Shown: positions 1 to 9,047 of the stretch, in pieces | Layout: the number at the start of each line of letters is the position of its first letter | How positions within the stretch are numbered: position 1 is the stretch's first letter | DNA from: Enterococcus gilvus ATCC BAA-350 | GTDB taxonomy: Bacteria > Bacillota > Bacilli > Lactobacillales > Enterococcaceae | DNA length: 64,000 nucleotides | Assembly: GCF_000407545.1 (NCBI RefSeq) | Contig: NZ_ASWH01000001.1 | Coordinates: 1,627,501 to 1,691,500 of the forward strand | Direction: 5' to 3' | Notes under the pieces: generated by a model | Told to the model about the DNA's origin: nothing | Seen by the model: the letters and a program-made list of their open reading frames with translations, nothing else | The model's database searches: none | Program-made: the position numbers and the translations under genes

Positions 1-2551
1 TGATTTCATCCCATTTGTCGCCTAAGCCAACCGCTTTTGCTTGTTGCTGCAGATTTGAATATTGTCCACCAGGCATCTCATGATCGTAAACTTCCGTCTG
101 TGCAGCCATGATGCCATTCTCAAAGCTGGCATAGTATGGTCGTACATCTTCCCAATAGTGATTGATCTGACGCACATTTTTTAAATTCAGTTCAGGTGTA
201 CGATCGCCGTATTGCAATGCGTAGTATAAGCTGCTCATACTTGGCTGACTAGTTGCACCACTCATGGCACTTGTTGCCACGTCCACAATATCTGCTCCCG
301 CTTTTACAGCAGCAGATAAAGTAATGATCCCATTTCCTGCCGTGTCATGGGTGTGTAAATGAATAGGAAGATCCGTCGCTTCTTTAAGTTCACTGATCAA
401 TTGGAATGCGGCTTGCGGTTTTAATAAACCAGCCATATCCTTGATCGCAATGATGTGCGCTCCGATGGCTTCCAATTCTTTCGCCATCTCTTTATAGTAT
501 TGTACATTGTATTTTGTACGATCTGGGTCCAAAATATCGCCGGTATAGCAAATCGTTCCTTCAGCGATTTTCCCTGCATCACGTACGTATTGAATACTTT
601 TCTCCATTTGCGGAATCCAGTTCAAACTGTCAAAAATTCTGAAAACATCGATCCCGTAATGCGCCGCTTCTTTTATAAACTCTTCCAGTACATTATCTGG
701 ATAATTAGAATAGCCTACTGCATTTGAGCCGCGGAACAACATTTGTAACAGTGTGTTCGGCATTGCTTTACGCAATAATTTCAATCGTTTCCAAGGGTCC
801 TCGGTTAAGAAACGATAGGCCACGTCAAAGGTCGCACCGCCCCACATCTCACTTGAGAATAGTTCTGGTATTCCTTCTCCCGTTGCTTGAGCAACATTTA
901 ATAAATCATGGGTTCTCACTCGTGTAGCCAGTAAGCTTTGATGCGCATCTCGGAAGGTCGTATCTGTCAATAAGACAGAATCATGCGCCTTCACCCATTT
1001 TGAGACTGCGTCAGGGCCTTCATTGTCCAAAACATTTTTAGCAGTAAGAAGTTCACGTTTTTCAATCTTTGGTGCACGTGGTGTTTCAAAATAACGTTTT
1101 TCTTGCTTTTCGATGCCTGGGAAGCCGTTTACCGTGATTTCAGAAATGTAACGCATCGTTTTATTTCCACGATCGCGGACACGAGGGAATTCAAATAACT
1201 CAGGCGTATTATCAATAAACGTCGTCTTTGCATTTCCACTTTGGAAGACAGGGTGACTGATCACGTTATGCATAAACGGAATGTTGGTCTTAACGCCGCG
1301 AATACGGAACTCGATCAAACAACGCTGCATTTTTTCGATCGCTTGATCAAAATTCAATGCATGGGTACACACTTTTACCAGCAATGAGTCAAAGTAAGGC
1401 GTTACCGTCGCTCCTGCATAAGCATTTCCGACGTCTAAACGCACACCAAAACCACCCGGGGAACGGTACGTATCGATTTTCCCTGTATCAGGCATAAAGC
1501 CATTCAATGGGTCTTCCGTTGTGACACGACATTGGATCGCGGCACCAGACATTTGGACATCCTTTTGTTCTGGCAAGCCGATTTCTTTATGCAAATCTTT
1601 GCCTTGAGCGATCAATAGCTGTGACGTAACAATATCAACACCCGTAATCAATTCAGTGATCGTGTGTTCTACTTGGACCCGCGGATTGACTTCGATAAAG
1701 TAGAAGTTATCCCCTTCCACTAAGAACTCCACTGTTCCGGCATTCACATAGCCCACGTGTTTCATCAATTGAACCGCTGCTTGACAAATTCTTTCCCGTT
1801 GTTCGTCGTTTAAAGAAATACATGGAGCGACTTCTACAACTTTTTGATGGCGACGTTGAACAGAACAATCGCGCTCAAATAAGTGCAGAACATTTCCATG
1901 AGTATCTCCTAAAATTTGGACCTCGATATGCTTAGGATTGGCAACATATTTTTCGACATAAATTTCGTCATTTCCGAAAGCGGCCTTGGCTTCACTTTTC
2001 GCACGATCATACCCTTCACGTGCTTCTTTTTCATCATGAGCAACCCGCATTCCACGACCCCCGCCGCCTAACGCTGCTTTGATCATGATCGGATAGCCAT
2101 GTGATTCTGCAAATTCCAGTACACCTTCGATCGTGTCTACTGGACCATCTGAACCAGGAATTGACGGAATCCCCGCTTCCAATGCTGCTGCTTTCGCTTT
2201 GATTTTATCGCCGAAAATATCTAGATGGTGCAAATCAGGACCGACAAAGATCAATCCTTCTTCGCGACAACGCTTCGCAAAGCCTAAATTCTCTGAAAGA
2301 AACCCATAACCTGGATGAATGGCATCCACGTTCGCCTCTTTCGCCACACGAATAATGTCTTCAATATCCAGGTATGCGTCGATCGGTTTCTTTCCCTTGC
2401 CGACCAAATAAGCTTCGTCTGACTTGAAACGGTGTACGGAGTATTGATCCTCCTCTGCAAAAATCGCTACCGTTTTAATGTTTAACTCACTACACGCGCG
2501 GAACACCCGCGTTGCAATTTCACCTCTATTTGCTACCAATACCTTTTTCAT
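1..2551 (-). CDS. pyc: pyruvate carboxylase, C-terminal part beyond the window edge
   Basis: Biotin enzyme that carboxylates pyruvate to oxaloacetate to refill the TCA branch and aspartate pools. The visible 850 residues start MKKVLVANRGEIATRVFRAC, a typical biotin carboxylase N-terminus. An ATP-grasp region with the glycine-rich KAALGGGGRGMRV motif follows near residue 155, and then the carboxyltransferase domain with the AIKDMAG lysine motif. The full family length is about 1140 residues, so the C-terminal biotinyl domain lies off the left edge. The ATG follows an AGGAGTGA ribosome site that overlaps the ftsW stop, which implies co-transcription with ftsW. Confidence 0.96.
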   Translation of the reverse strand, partial: MKKVLVANRGEIATRVFRACSELNIKTVAIFAEEDQYSVHRFKSDEAYLVGKGKKPIDAYLDIEDIIRVAKEANVDAIHPGYGFLSENLGFAKRCREEGLIFVGPDLHHLDIFGDKIKAKAAALEAGIPSIPGSDGPVDTIEGVLEFAESHGYPIMIKAALGGGGRGMRVAHDEKEAREGYDRAKSEAKAAFGNDEIYVEKYVANPKHIEVQILGDTHGNVLHLFERDCSVQRRHQKVVEVAPCISLNDEQRERICQAAVQLMKHVGYVNAGTVEFLVEGDNFYFIEVNPRVQVEHTITELITGVDIVTSQLLIAQGKDLHKEIGLPEQKDVQMSGAAIQCRVTTEDPLNGFMPDTGKIDTYRSPGGFGVRLDVGNAYAGATVTPYFDSLLVKVCTHALNFDQAIEKMQRCLIEFRIRGVKTNIPFMHNVISHPVFQSGNAKTTFIDNTPELFEFPRVRDRGNKTMRYISEITVNGFPGIEKQEKRYFETPRAPKIEKRELLTAKNVLDNEGPDAVSKWVKAHDSVLLTDTTFRDAHQSLLATRVRTHDLLNVAQATGEGIPELFSSEMWGGATFDVAYRFLTEDPWKRLKLLRKAMPNTLLQMLFRGSNAVGYSNYPDNVLEEFIKEAAHYGIDVFRIFDSLNWIPQMEKSIQYVRDAGKIAEGTICYTGDILDPDRTKYNVQYYKEMAKELEAIGAHIIAIKDMAGLLKPQAAFQLISELKEATDLPIHLHTHDTAGNGIITLSAAVKAGADIVDVATSAMSGATSQPSMSSLYYALQYGDRTPELNLKNVRQINHYWEDVRPYYASFENGIMAAQTEVYDHEMPGGQYSNLQQQAKAVGLGDKWDEI

Positions 2552-2556
2552 GCACT

Positions 2557-3747
2557 TCACTCCTGACTTTTTAAGTATTCATACTCGATTGCAAGTTTCG
2601 TTCGCTTCTCATCCGCACTGATATTCAATGCAAAGGCGACACTTACTGACAACACAAGTAAGCTATTTCCTCCTTGACTCAGAAATGGGAATGTGATCCC
2701 TGTCAATGGAATAATTCCTAAAATACCACCAAGATTAATAAAAACTTGTAATAACAACAGGCTTCCAATTCCGATACATATCAATGAATTGAAAGGTTTT
2801 TTCGAACGAATCCCAACTAAGAAGATTCGCGCGATCATAAAAATCAATACTGCTAATATAATTAAAGCGCCGATCAAACCAACTTCCTCTATTACGATAG
2901 AAAAAATAAAGTCGGTATGAGCTTCACTTAAAAATCCTTTTTTTTCGATACTATTTCCTAATCCCCGGCCAAACCAACCGCCATTGAACATGGCGTAGTA
3001 GCCGTTGACCATTTGATGACCTTGATCCAATTCATATTTGAAGGGGTTTTTAAAACTTTCAAAACGGCTAGTAATGTATTGCAGCCTTTCAGGCAAAATC
3101 GCCTCACCGAAATGAGTCATAAATTCAATTGCTAAGAAACTACCTGCTATACCTGTCCCGCCGATGATCAAACTATACAACCAATTGACCCCGCTTGCTA
3201 ACAACAAAATGACAGCTAATAAGGTAATGATCGCCGCGTTCCCCATATCCGGTTGGATCGCAACCAGAAAGATCATAGCGAAAACCAGCATTAAGGGGCG
3301 CTTCATGTCATTCACGAAATTGTCTTGGATGGTTTCTTGACGCTTCGATAAAATATAAGACAAATACCAGACGACCATTATTTTCAAATATTCGGCTGGC
3401 TGCATCGTAAAGGAACCAATTCGAATCCAGCCCTTGGCCCCATTGATCTCATCACCGATGAACATGACGACAATGAGCAGAATAAAAATGAGGTATGTAG
3501 CAAAAATGATCAATTGCTGGCTCTTCAATACATCTGTCTTCATCTTATACATCAAACTAATCACAATCAAACTTAAAACCCAAAAGACTCCCTGGTTCAT
3601 CACCAGACTTGTTGGGCTTCTATCATTCGTAATTAATATATAAGATGTTGAACTATAAACAAAGATCAAACCGATCACGGTCAAAATCAAATAAGGAATC
3701 AAAATACTATAATCTAAAAAATGACGTTTTTTTATCTTCGTTGGCAA
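2557..3747 (-). CDS. ftsW: FtsW, SEDS-family septal peptidoglycan glycosyltransferase
   Basis: Polytopic membrane protein of 396 residues with about ten hydrophobic segments. The SEDS signature region HTDFIFSIVIEEVGLIG is near residue 278, and the C-terminal pattern GIIPLTGITFPFLSQGG is strongly conserved in FtsW/RodA proteins. SEDS proteins polymerise lipid II together with a class B penicillin-binding protein. The choice of FtsW over RodA rests on the neighbourhood: ylaN-ftsW-pyc is the same order as in Bacillus subtilis. It begins 3 bases after the ylaN stop and ends 5 bases before the pyc start, so the three look like one operon. Confidence 0.9.
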   Translation of the reverse strand: MPTKIKKRHFLDYSILIPYLILTVIGLIFVYSSTSYILITNDRSPTSLVMNQGVFWVLSLIVISLMYKMKTDVLKSQQLIIFATYLIFILLIVVMFIGDEINGAKGWIRIGSFTMQPAEYLKIMVVWYLSYILSKRQETIQDNFVNDMKRPLMLVFAMIFLVAIQPDMGNAAIITLLAVILLLASGVNWLYSLIIGGTGIAGSFLAIEFMTHFGEAILPERLQYITSRFESFKNPFKYELDQGHQMVNGYYAMFNGGWFGRGLGNSIEKKGFLSEAHTDFIFSIVIEEVGLIGALIILAVLIFMIARIFLVGIRSKKPFNSLICIGIGSLLLLQVFINLGGILGIIPLTGITFPFLSQGGNSLLVLSVSVAFALNISADEKRTKLAIEYEYLKSQE

Positions 3748-3750
3748 GTG

Positions 3751-4053
3751 TTAAGCCTCCCAGCCGGCATCCGTCAAATCTTGACGAGTTTCGTACAATT
3801 CCGTATATAAACGATTCAACTCAGCTTCTAGATCGCTAAGCATTTGCTGTCCTTCTCCGCGCTTCAAGATACCTACCTTTTCAGCAAAGAATACTTGACG
3901 TGAGAAGCCATACATTTGTGTATCAACGACTTCCTCAAAAGCTTTACATTGAGAGATACACAGACTATTTGTTTGATTACGAATCAACAATTTAATCCTG
4001 TCAGCATCTTCTTGCAACACTTTAACGGCAAAATCAGAAGAAATATTTTCCAT
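3751..4053 (-). CDS. ylaN: YlaN family (DUF1507/UPF0358) protein
   Basis: Small soluble protein of 100 residues, rich in charged residues and predicted mostly helical. It matches the UPF0358/YlaN family in length and in the pattern DADRIKLLIRNQTNSLCISQ followed by YGFSRQVFFA. Work on Bacillus and Staphylococcus connects YlaN to iron homeostasis and Fur control, which is knowledge from the family rather than from this sequence. The ATG at 4053 has an AGGAGG site 8 bases upstream. It is the first gene of the ylaN-ftsW-pyc transcript. Confidence 0.88.
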   Translation of the reverse strand: MENISSDFAVKVLQEDADRIKLLIRNQTNSLCISQCKAFEEVVDTQMYGFSRQVFFAEKVGILKRGEGQQMLSDLEAELNRLYTELYETRQDLTDAGWEA

Positions 4054-4081
4054 TTTGCTTCCCTCCTATCTTGATTCCAAC

Positions 4082-4090
4082 ATTATAACA
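4082..4090 (-). promoter_or_regulatory. extended -10 promoter of ylaN-ftsW-pyc
   Basis: The minus strand reads TGTTATAAT, a perfect TATAAT with the extended TGn element, about 30 bases before the ylaN start. No good -35 hexamer is found at 16-18 bases, as is common for extended -10 promoters. Confidence 0.6.
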
Positions 4091-4398
4091 TAGAAAAATT
4101 TCAAAAAGTGAAAAAATACGTGAGACTAAGCTTTTTCTAAACACTTCGTTCGGGTTTTGACTTTTACACAGCTGATCGAATATTACATAAAGATTACAAA
4201 CCAAAAACTTTAGATAAAAACGCAGAAAATCAATCCTTTTGAACAGTTGCTCCGTGAAACAAATAAGAAATATGAAACATAACGTTTTTCTATAATTTAC
4301 TTATCGATCCCTGACGCGCCTCTTCATTAAAAATGCGCGCATCCTTTTCATCGCTCCTTATCTAGCCCTTTATGGGCCACTTATCTCCACCCACGACA

Positions 4399-4426
4399 AA
4401 TAGCCCGCTGATTTAAGCGAGCTATT
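4399..4426 (-). terminator. likely terminator of the 4.5-6.0 kb two-gene unit
   Basis: Stem AATAGCnCGC/GCGnGCTATT with a short loop, 80 bases after the stop of the gene ending at 4507. The run of T after it on the minus strand is weak; on the plus strand it is followed by ATTATTTTCT. The rest of 4054-4506 is AT-rich and shows no ORF, RNA gene or clear repeat beyond the ylaN promoter and a short GCCC/GGGC hairpin near 4357. Confidence 0.45.
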
Positions 4427-4506
4427 ATTTTCTATAAAAATGTTTTGTATAAGAGCAGTTCAATTTACCAACGTTGGATTTAGATTTGGTTAACCATTCA
4501 AATTCG

Positions 4507-5526
4507 TTATTCCCGACTTCTTATACGTTCAATCAGTCGATGGCGCCGCTTATGGCTGGTTATTTTTAATGGCTTGGGCGGACTTTCTCCCGCTGTTCGT
4601 TTCGGCGGGCTGGCCGAAACTGGCCTTGGTTCTATGCTCTCTTTTGGTTTTGCGCTCGCATTCTCGATCAAGGGGATCGATGGAGCAGTATTAGCTGCTC
4701 TTGACACCGAGTGTAGTCTAGCCGGCGTTGTCCCATCGTCAATGAGGAGCTCCTCTAATATCCTGTTCACAGGCAAGCAAGACACAGCGATTCGATAATT
4801 GTCCTTGTCCGACAGTGCTACTGGGTCAATTCCTTTTGGCAATCCAATTTTTTGAATCAAGGTTTCTGGATTCGGCCGTTCTTCGATAATCGTCAAATCC
4901 TTTGGCAACTTGATTGCTGCCAACGCCTTTGAAGCGGCACTTGACGTGTCCTCTTTTTCCACTTCGATTGATGAAACGGAAAGCAGTTTGGCAGGTGTCG
5001 TTTCATCATCGAGGTAAATATCTTTTAACGTCGCATGTTTTGGCAAACAGGAAGCAACCACACGATAATTTTGCTGTTCTGACAACTCCGTTGGATCGAA
5101 TCCGCTAGGCAGTTGGATCAACTGGATCAGTGTCTCAGCATTCGGTCGTTCTTCTATGATCGTTAACTCCTCTGGCAGTTTGAGGGTATCTAAGATGTCG
5201 AAGGACGCATCCAGCGAGTACCCCATCGCAGACGCCATTTCTGTGATTTGCGTATATAAGTCTTTTTCTTCCTTTTTGGGTTTATCCTTCTGATGGTCCT
5301 TAAAAAGAACCGTCTTTTTAACTTCTACCATTTTCGCTTCCAGAACTTCTTTATATAAGCCAACGCCGTCTTTTTCAAAAATATCCAGCTTGGTTAATTT
5401 TTTCAGTGCTGCTTTTACTTTTTCCGCCGGCTTGGTTGGATCAAAGCCCTTCATGCGGAAATGATGCTTTTTCCCATTGCTTTTCATAAATTTAGCATCC
5501 AATAAGATCGTTGTGCTTGTATCCAT
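4507..5526 (-). CDS. unrecognised protein: DUF2922-like N-terminus, duplicated 90-residue module, proline-rich basic tail
   Basis: Product of 339 residues if it starts at the ATG at 5526, which has a GGAAAGGGGAG ribosome site. A longer start at 5553 lacks one. Residues 1-75 resemble DUF2922 in pattern (TTILLDAKFMKSNGKKHHF, then paired charged helices and LEAKMVEVKKTVLF), but this is a tentative match. A lysine-rich linker leads to two similar modules, at about residues 117-187 and 207-276, each containing TIIEERPN and ETLIQ and ending in TTPA(K/R)L followed by SVS. The last 60 residues are rich in Pro, Ser and Arg (SPPK repeated). No signal peptide or membrane segment is visible. It lies 48 bases downstream of the 129-residue gene and is probably co-transcribed with it. 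Function unknown. Confidence 0.75.
   Translation of the reverse strand: MDTSTTILLDAKFMKSNGKKHHFRMKGFDPTKPAEKVKAALKKLTKLDIFEKDGVGLYKEVLEAKMVEVKKTVLFKDHQKDKPKKEEKDLYTQITEMASAMGYSLDASFDILDTLKLPEELTIIEERPNAETLIQLIQLPSGFDPTELSEQQNYRVVASCLPKHATLKDIYLDDETTPAKLLSVSSIEVEKEDTSSAASKALAAIKLPKDLTIIEERPNPETLIQKIGLPKGIDPVALSDKDNYRIAVSCLPVNRILEELLIDDGTTPARLHSVSRAANTAPSIPLIENASAKPKESIEPRPVSASPPKRTAGESPPKPLKITSHKRRHRLIERIRSRE
4699..5178 (-). repeat. internal tandem duplication (two modules, 90-residue period)
   Basis: Copy A is encoded by 4966-5178 and copy B by 4699-4908, with an offset of 270 bases (90 codons). Shared blocks are LP(E/K)(E/D)LTIIEERPN, ETLIQ, LP(S/K)G(F/I)DP, NYR, SCLP and TTPA(K/R)L. The two copies have diverged at many codons, so this is an old duplication, not a recent sequence artefact. 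Confidence 0.8.
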
Positions 5527-5574
5527 CTCACTCTCCCCTTTCCACCCATTCATTGTTCTTGTTGGTTCAGTCGA

Positions 5575-5964
5575 TCATGACTCCGCAACTCTTAGAATAT
5601 CTTCCCCAGACGTTTGCGAGACGAATTCCTCAGCTGTTTCCTCGTTATAAGTCAATACAGGAAATAATTTCGTTACTGATGATTGCCAGTCTTTTTCGCT
5701 AAAGTATTCTGTAAAATAATGATAAAAACGACGCATCGCTTTCGTCGTACGTCTATGCAAAAAAATGCGAGACACAACGCTTCTCAGCATATGAGAAAAA
5801 TTATCTGCTTCACTCGTCAGTTCATCTCTGACTTGCAGCGCGATCAGCATCTCGATGGTAGCCTTCTCATTTTTAGTTTCATAATAATATGTGCGCAGGC
5901 GTTTCTCTAGGGTCCCGCGTTTTAAAGTAAATAGTTTTTGTCTAGTCAATCCGTATTCTTCCAT
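5575..5964 (-). CDS. unrecognised 129-residue protein
   Basis: Starts MEEYGLTRQKLFTLKRG. It is rich in basic and aromatic residues and looks helical and soluble, with a central segment SVVSRIFLHRRTTKAMRRF and an acidic C-terminus. I do not recognise a family. The ATG at 5964 is preceded by AAGGAGGAAC. An ATG closer to the ribosome site (5971 region) is in another frame and stops after nine codons. It is the first gene of a two-gene unit with the DUF2922-like gene, and the 18-bp palindrome at 5984 lies just in front of its ribosome site. Confidence 0.7.
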   Translation of the reverse strand: MEEYGLTRQKLFTLKRGTLEKRLRTYYYETKNEKATIEMLIALQVRDELTSEADNFSHMLRSVVSRIFLHRRTTKAMRRFYHYFTEYFSEKDWQSSVTKLFPVLTYNEETAEEFVSQTSGEDILRVAES

Positions 5965-5983
5965 CGCTCATAGTTCCTCCTTT

Positions 5984-6001
5984 TGATAAGAATTCTTATC
6001 A
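5984..6001. promoter_or_regulatory. perfect 18-bp palindrome, possible operator
   Basis: TGATAAGAATTCTTATCA is a perfect inverted repeat 8 bases upstream of the ribosome site of the 129-residue gene. The arms TGATAA/TTATCA look like Fur-type arms but are spaced by six bases rather than three, so the regulator is unknown. In the RNA it could also fold as a short hairpin next to the ribosome site. Confidence 0.5.
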
Positions 6002-6056
6002 GATATCTACACGAAAAAATTACTGCTATTCTTTCGGAAAGTCCAATCCGAATTAT

Positions 6057-6107
6057 TCATAAAAAATAAATTATAATAATCAAATAGTTTAATAATCGCC
6101 GATTCAT
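6057..6107 (-). CDS. possible 16-residue hydrophobic microprotein or leader peptide
   Basis: Encodes MNRRLLNYLIIIIYFL followed by TGA. The start is preceded by AGGGGGTGAGCGGG, one base away from an ideal AGGAGGTGA ribosome site at good spacing. Two arginines followed by a run of Leu/Ile is the layout of a tiny membrane peptide. It lies 93 bases upstream of the 129-residue gene on the same strand. It may be a leader peptide, a membrane microprotein, or chance. Confidence 0.3.
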   Translation of the reverse strand: MNRRLLNYLIIIIYFL

Positions 6108-6210
6108 CCCGCTCACCCCCTGTAAAAATAACTTAAAAATATCAGATAATAATTTTTAACTAGGAAGAGCAAACAAACAATTCCTTCTATCAACGATCGC
6201 TCATGCAACA

Positions 6211-6242
6211 AAAAAAAGACCTCACTATCATCAGTGAGGTCT
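6211..6242 (-). terminator. typA terminator
   Basis: Perfect 10-bp stem AGACCTCACT/AGTGAGGTCT with a 6-base loop, followed on the minus strand by a run of eight T, 12 bases after the typA stop. Confidence 0.9.
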
Positions 6243-6253
6243 GGAAGTACAAA

Positions 6254-8095
6254 TTATTCTGCTGCAACTTTACGTTTTTTCGCTGCTTTTTCACGTTCAG
6301 ATTTGTTTAGGATCTGTTTACGCAAACGAATAGATTCTGGTGTCACTTCACAATATTCATCATCGTTCAAGAATTCTAGAGATTCTTCCAAAGTCAGAAT
6401 ACGTGGTTTTTTGATTACAGATGTTTGGTCTTTGTTGGCTGAACGAACGTTTGTCATTTGTTTTGCCTTCGTGATATTTACACCTAAGTCTTTATCACGG
6501 CTGTTTTCACCAACGATCATGCCTTCATATACTTCAGTAGTTGGTTCAACAAAGACCGTTCCACGTTCTTCTACACTCATGATTGAGTACATCGTAGCCT
6601 TACCAGTATCAACAGAAACCAACGCGCCGTTACGACGTCCGCCGATCACGCCTTGGATCATTGGCAAGTATTGGTCAAATGTATGATTCATGATGCCGTA
6701 TCCGCGAGTCATTGATAAGAATTCAGTAGTGAATCCGATCAAGCCGCGAGCAGGAGCTAAGAAGACCAAACGAACTTGTCCGTTACCAGAATGGATCATG
6801 TCTTGCATTTCTGCTTTACGTTGACCTAAAGCTTCGATCACGCTACCCATGTATTCTTCTGGAGTGTCGATTTGTACTCGTTCAAACGGTTCACATTTAA
6901 CGCCATCAACCATTCGTTCGATAACTTCTGGACGTGATACTTGCAATTCATAGCCTTCGCGACGCATGTTTTCGATCAAGATCGACAAATGCAATTCTCC
7001 ACGACCAGAAACAGTCCACGCATCAGGAGACTCTGTATTTTCAACACGTAAAGAAACGTCTGTGTGCAATTCTGACATCAAGCGTTCTTCAATTTTGCGT
7101 GAAGTCACGTATTTACCTTCGCGACCAGCAAACGGTGAATTGTTTACAAGGAATGTCATTTGCAATGTTGGTTCATCGATGTGCAAGATTGGTAATGCAT
7201 CTTGATGGTCGATAGGTGTTACTGTTTCCCCAACAAAGATGTCTTCCATCCCAGAAACAGCGATCAAATCGCCGGCTTTTGCTTCTTGAACTTCCAAACG
7301 TTGCAAGCCGAAGAAACCAAAGATCTTCGTTACACGGAAGTTTTTAATCGAACCGTCAAGCTTCATAACAGAAACTTGGTCGCCGACTTTCATTTTTCCA
7401 CGGAAAATACGGCCGATACCGATACGTCCAACATAGTCATTGTAATCTAGTAATGATACTTGGAATTGCAGCGGTTCGTCACTGTTATCAACGGGAGCTG
7501 GAATCTTTTCAACGATCGTATCAAAAACAGGAGCCATTGTTTCTTGTTGTTCCGCAGGGTCATCCGATAAACTAGATGTTCCATTGATTGCTGAAGCATA
7601 GATCACTGGGAAATCCAATTGATCGTCATCTGCTCCTAATTCGATAAATAATTCCAATACTTCATCTACCACTTCTTCTGGACGTGCAGAAGGTTTGTCG
7701 ATTTTATTTACAACAACGATTGGTGTTAAATGTTGTTCTAAGGCTTTTTTCAATACGAAGCGCGTTTGCGGCATCGTACCTTCATAGGCATCTACAACAA
7801 GCAATACGCCATCAACCATCTTCATGATACGCTCTACTTCACCACCGAAGTCAGCATGCCCTGGAGTGTCCATGATGTTGATTTTGTAATCCTTATAGTT
7901 TACTGCGGTATTTTTCGCTAAGATCGTGATACCACGTTCTTTTTCTAATGCATTTGAATCCATTGCCCGTTCTTGTAGGTTTACATGACTATCAAGGGTA
8001 TCGGATTGTTTTAACATTTCATCTACTAATGTTGTTTTACCATGGTCGACGTGGGCAATAATAGCCACGTTGCGGATATCTTCTCTGTAATTCAA
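6254..8095 (-). CDS. typA: ribosome-associated GTPase TypA/BipA
   Basis: Translational GTPase involved in 50S assembly and stress adaptation. The N-terminal G domain shows AHVDHGKTT (P-loop), a switch region with RGITI, DTPGH and NKID. EF-G-like domains and the BipA C-terminal domain follow, ending in a lysine/arginine-rich tail. I chose the TTG at 8095: an AAGGAG site stands 10 bases before it, and it gives 613 residues starting [20 protein letters not shown], the usual family start and length. The upstream GTG at 8131 has no ribosome site and lies 11 bases downstream of the -10 element. Confidence 0.95.
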   Translation of the reverse strand: MNYREDIRNVAIIAHVDHGKTTLVDEMLKQSDTLDSHVNLQERAMDSNALEKERGITILAKNTAVNYKDYKINIMDTPGHADFGGEVERIMKMVDGVLLVVDAYEGTMPQTRFVLKKALEQHLTPIVVVNKIDKPSARPEEVVDEVLELFIELGADDDQLDFPVIYASAINGTSSLSDDPAEQQETMAPVFDTIVEKIPAPVDNSDEPLQFQVSLLDYNDYVGRIGIGRIFRGKMKVGDQVSVMKLDGSIKNFRVTKIFGFFGLQRLEVQEAKAGDLIAVSGMEDIFVGETVTPIDHQDALPILHIDEPTLQMTFLVNNSPFAGREGKYVTSRKIEERLMSELHTDVSLRVENTESPDAWTVSGRGELHLSILIENMRREGYELQVSRPEVIERMVDGVKCEPFERVQIDTPEEYMGSVIEALGQRKAEMQDMIHSGNGQVRLVFLAPARGLIGFTTEFLSMTRGYGIMNHTFDQYLPMIQGVIGGRRNGALVSVDTGKATMYSIMSVEERGTVFVEPTTEVYEGMIVGENSRDKDLGVNITKAKQMTNVRSANKDQTSVIKKPRILTLEESLEFLNDDEYCEVTPESIRLRKQILNKSEREKAAKKRKVAAE

Positions 8096-8141
8096 TTTTA
8101 ATTGCTCCTTTTCTTGTAACGCGAGACTCACTCGATTGACA

Positions 8142-8150
8142 ATTATAACA
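8142..8150 (-). promoter_or_regulatory. extended -10 promoter of typA
   Basis: The minus strand reads TGTTATAAT, a consensus extended -10, about 47 bases before the chosen TTG start. The -35 region is poor. Confidence 0.55.
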
Positions 8151-8215
8151 GAAAATCCCTAAGAGTGTTAGTAAAACATTTTCATTTTTTCAGAAAAAGT
8201 TTTTTCTTAAGGATT

Positions 8216-8971
8216 TTACTGGTCAAAGGCTTGAATCTCCACCATTGCTGCCTGTGTCGCACCAACGAAAAATTCTCTTCCTTGATAAGTCAGCGGCTGC
8301 CTATTCGCCCCATAGCTGACCATTCCTAATTGATCCATCATAATCATTCCGGCAGCATAATCCCACGGACTGAGCATACTGATATATCCAATTTGAGTCC
8401 CCTTCAAAATCGCGATAAAATCTAAGCCCGCACAGCCTAAAACACGGATGCCCATGGATTCAAGCCCAATCTCCTGTGCATGAAACGCATTTTTTCGGTA
8501 AAGAGCCGCATTCATTCCGATCAGCCCTGCTCTCAAAGAAGTGTTCTCAGGCGCGTCGATTTCCTTCTTATTAAAGAAGACCTTGCCGACTTTTGGGCCA
8601 CCCCAAAAAAGCTCATCCCGCATCACATCATAAATAAAACCAAGCTGGCCGACGCCTTCTTCATATACAGCGATCATAATGCAGAAATTTTCCTGCTGCA
8701 TCACAAAATTCAATGTCCCGTCGATCGGATCAATCACAAAGACACGCCCTTTGTCGATCGGTGTCTGATCCTGCCCGTTTTCCTCGCCCAATATCAGCGC
8801 CTCTGGATCATATTCGTTGATTTTTTTGACGATGAAATCCTGTACCTCTTTATCTACGTTCGTTACTAAATCGGTGCGACCGTTTTTTTGATCGACCTTC
8901 AAGGCATCGCCCAATCCTGTCCTGATTTTACTCGCTGCTTCATAGATCCATTGAATGATCTCATTCTCCAT
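8216..8971 (-). CDS. inositol monophosphatase family protein (SuhB-like)
   Basis: Mg2+-dependent phosphomonoesterase fold. The metal-binding signatures are present: GEENG, IDPIDGTLNF near residue 82, and SPWDYAAG near residue 205. The natural substrate in Firmicutes is uncertain; inositol-1-phosphate, NADP and fructose-1,6-bisphosphate are used by different members. The ATG at 8971 has AAGGAG at 8 bases; an ATG at 8977 is too close to it. Length 251 residues is normal. It lies between the UPF0223 gene and typA on the same strand. Confidence 0.88.
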   Translation of the reverse strand: MENEIIQWIYEAASKIRTGLGDALKVDQKNGRTDLVTNVDKEVQDFIVKKINEYDPEALILGEENGQDQTPIDKGRVFVIDPIDGTLNFVMQQENFCIMIAVYEEGVGQLGFIYDVMRDELFWGGPKVGKVFFNKKEIDAPENTSLRAGLIGMNAALYRKNAFHAQEIGLESMGIRVLGCAGLDFIAILKGTQIGYISMLSPWDYAAGMIMMDQLGMVSYGANRQPLTYQGREFFVGATQAAMVEIQAFDQ

Positions 8972-9047
8972 CTTCATCTCTCCTTAAAAATCGATTCTCG
9001 CTGTACTTATAGCGCTTTTGTCCCGCCAGAAGCAATTGATACACTGA

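Noticed and set aside
455..927. Two plus-strand frames in the left 1 kb
   Set aside because: They are antisense to the strongly supported pyruvate carboxylase frame and carry no recognisable motif.
5984..6001. Palindrome as a Fur or PerR box
   Set aside because: The arms resemble Fur arms but the spacer is six bases instead of three, and the PerR consensus is not met.
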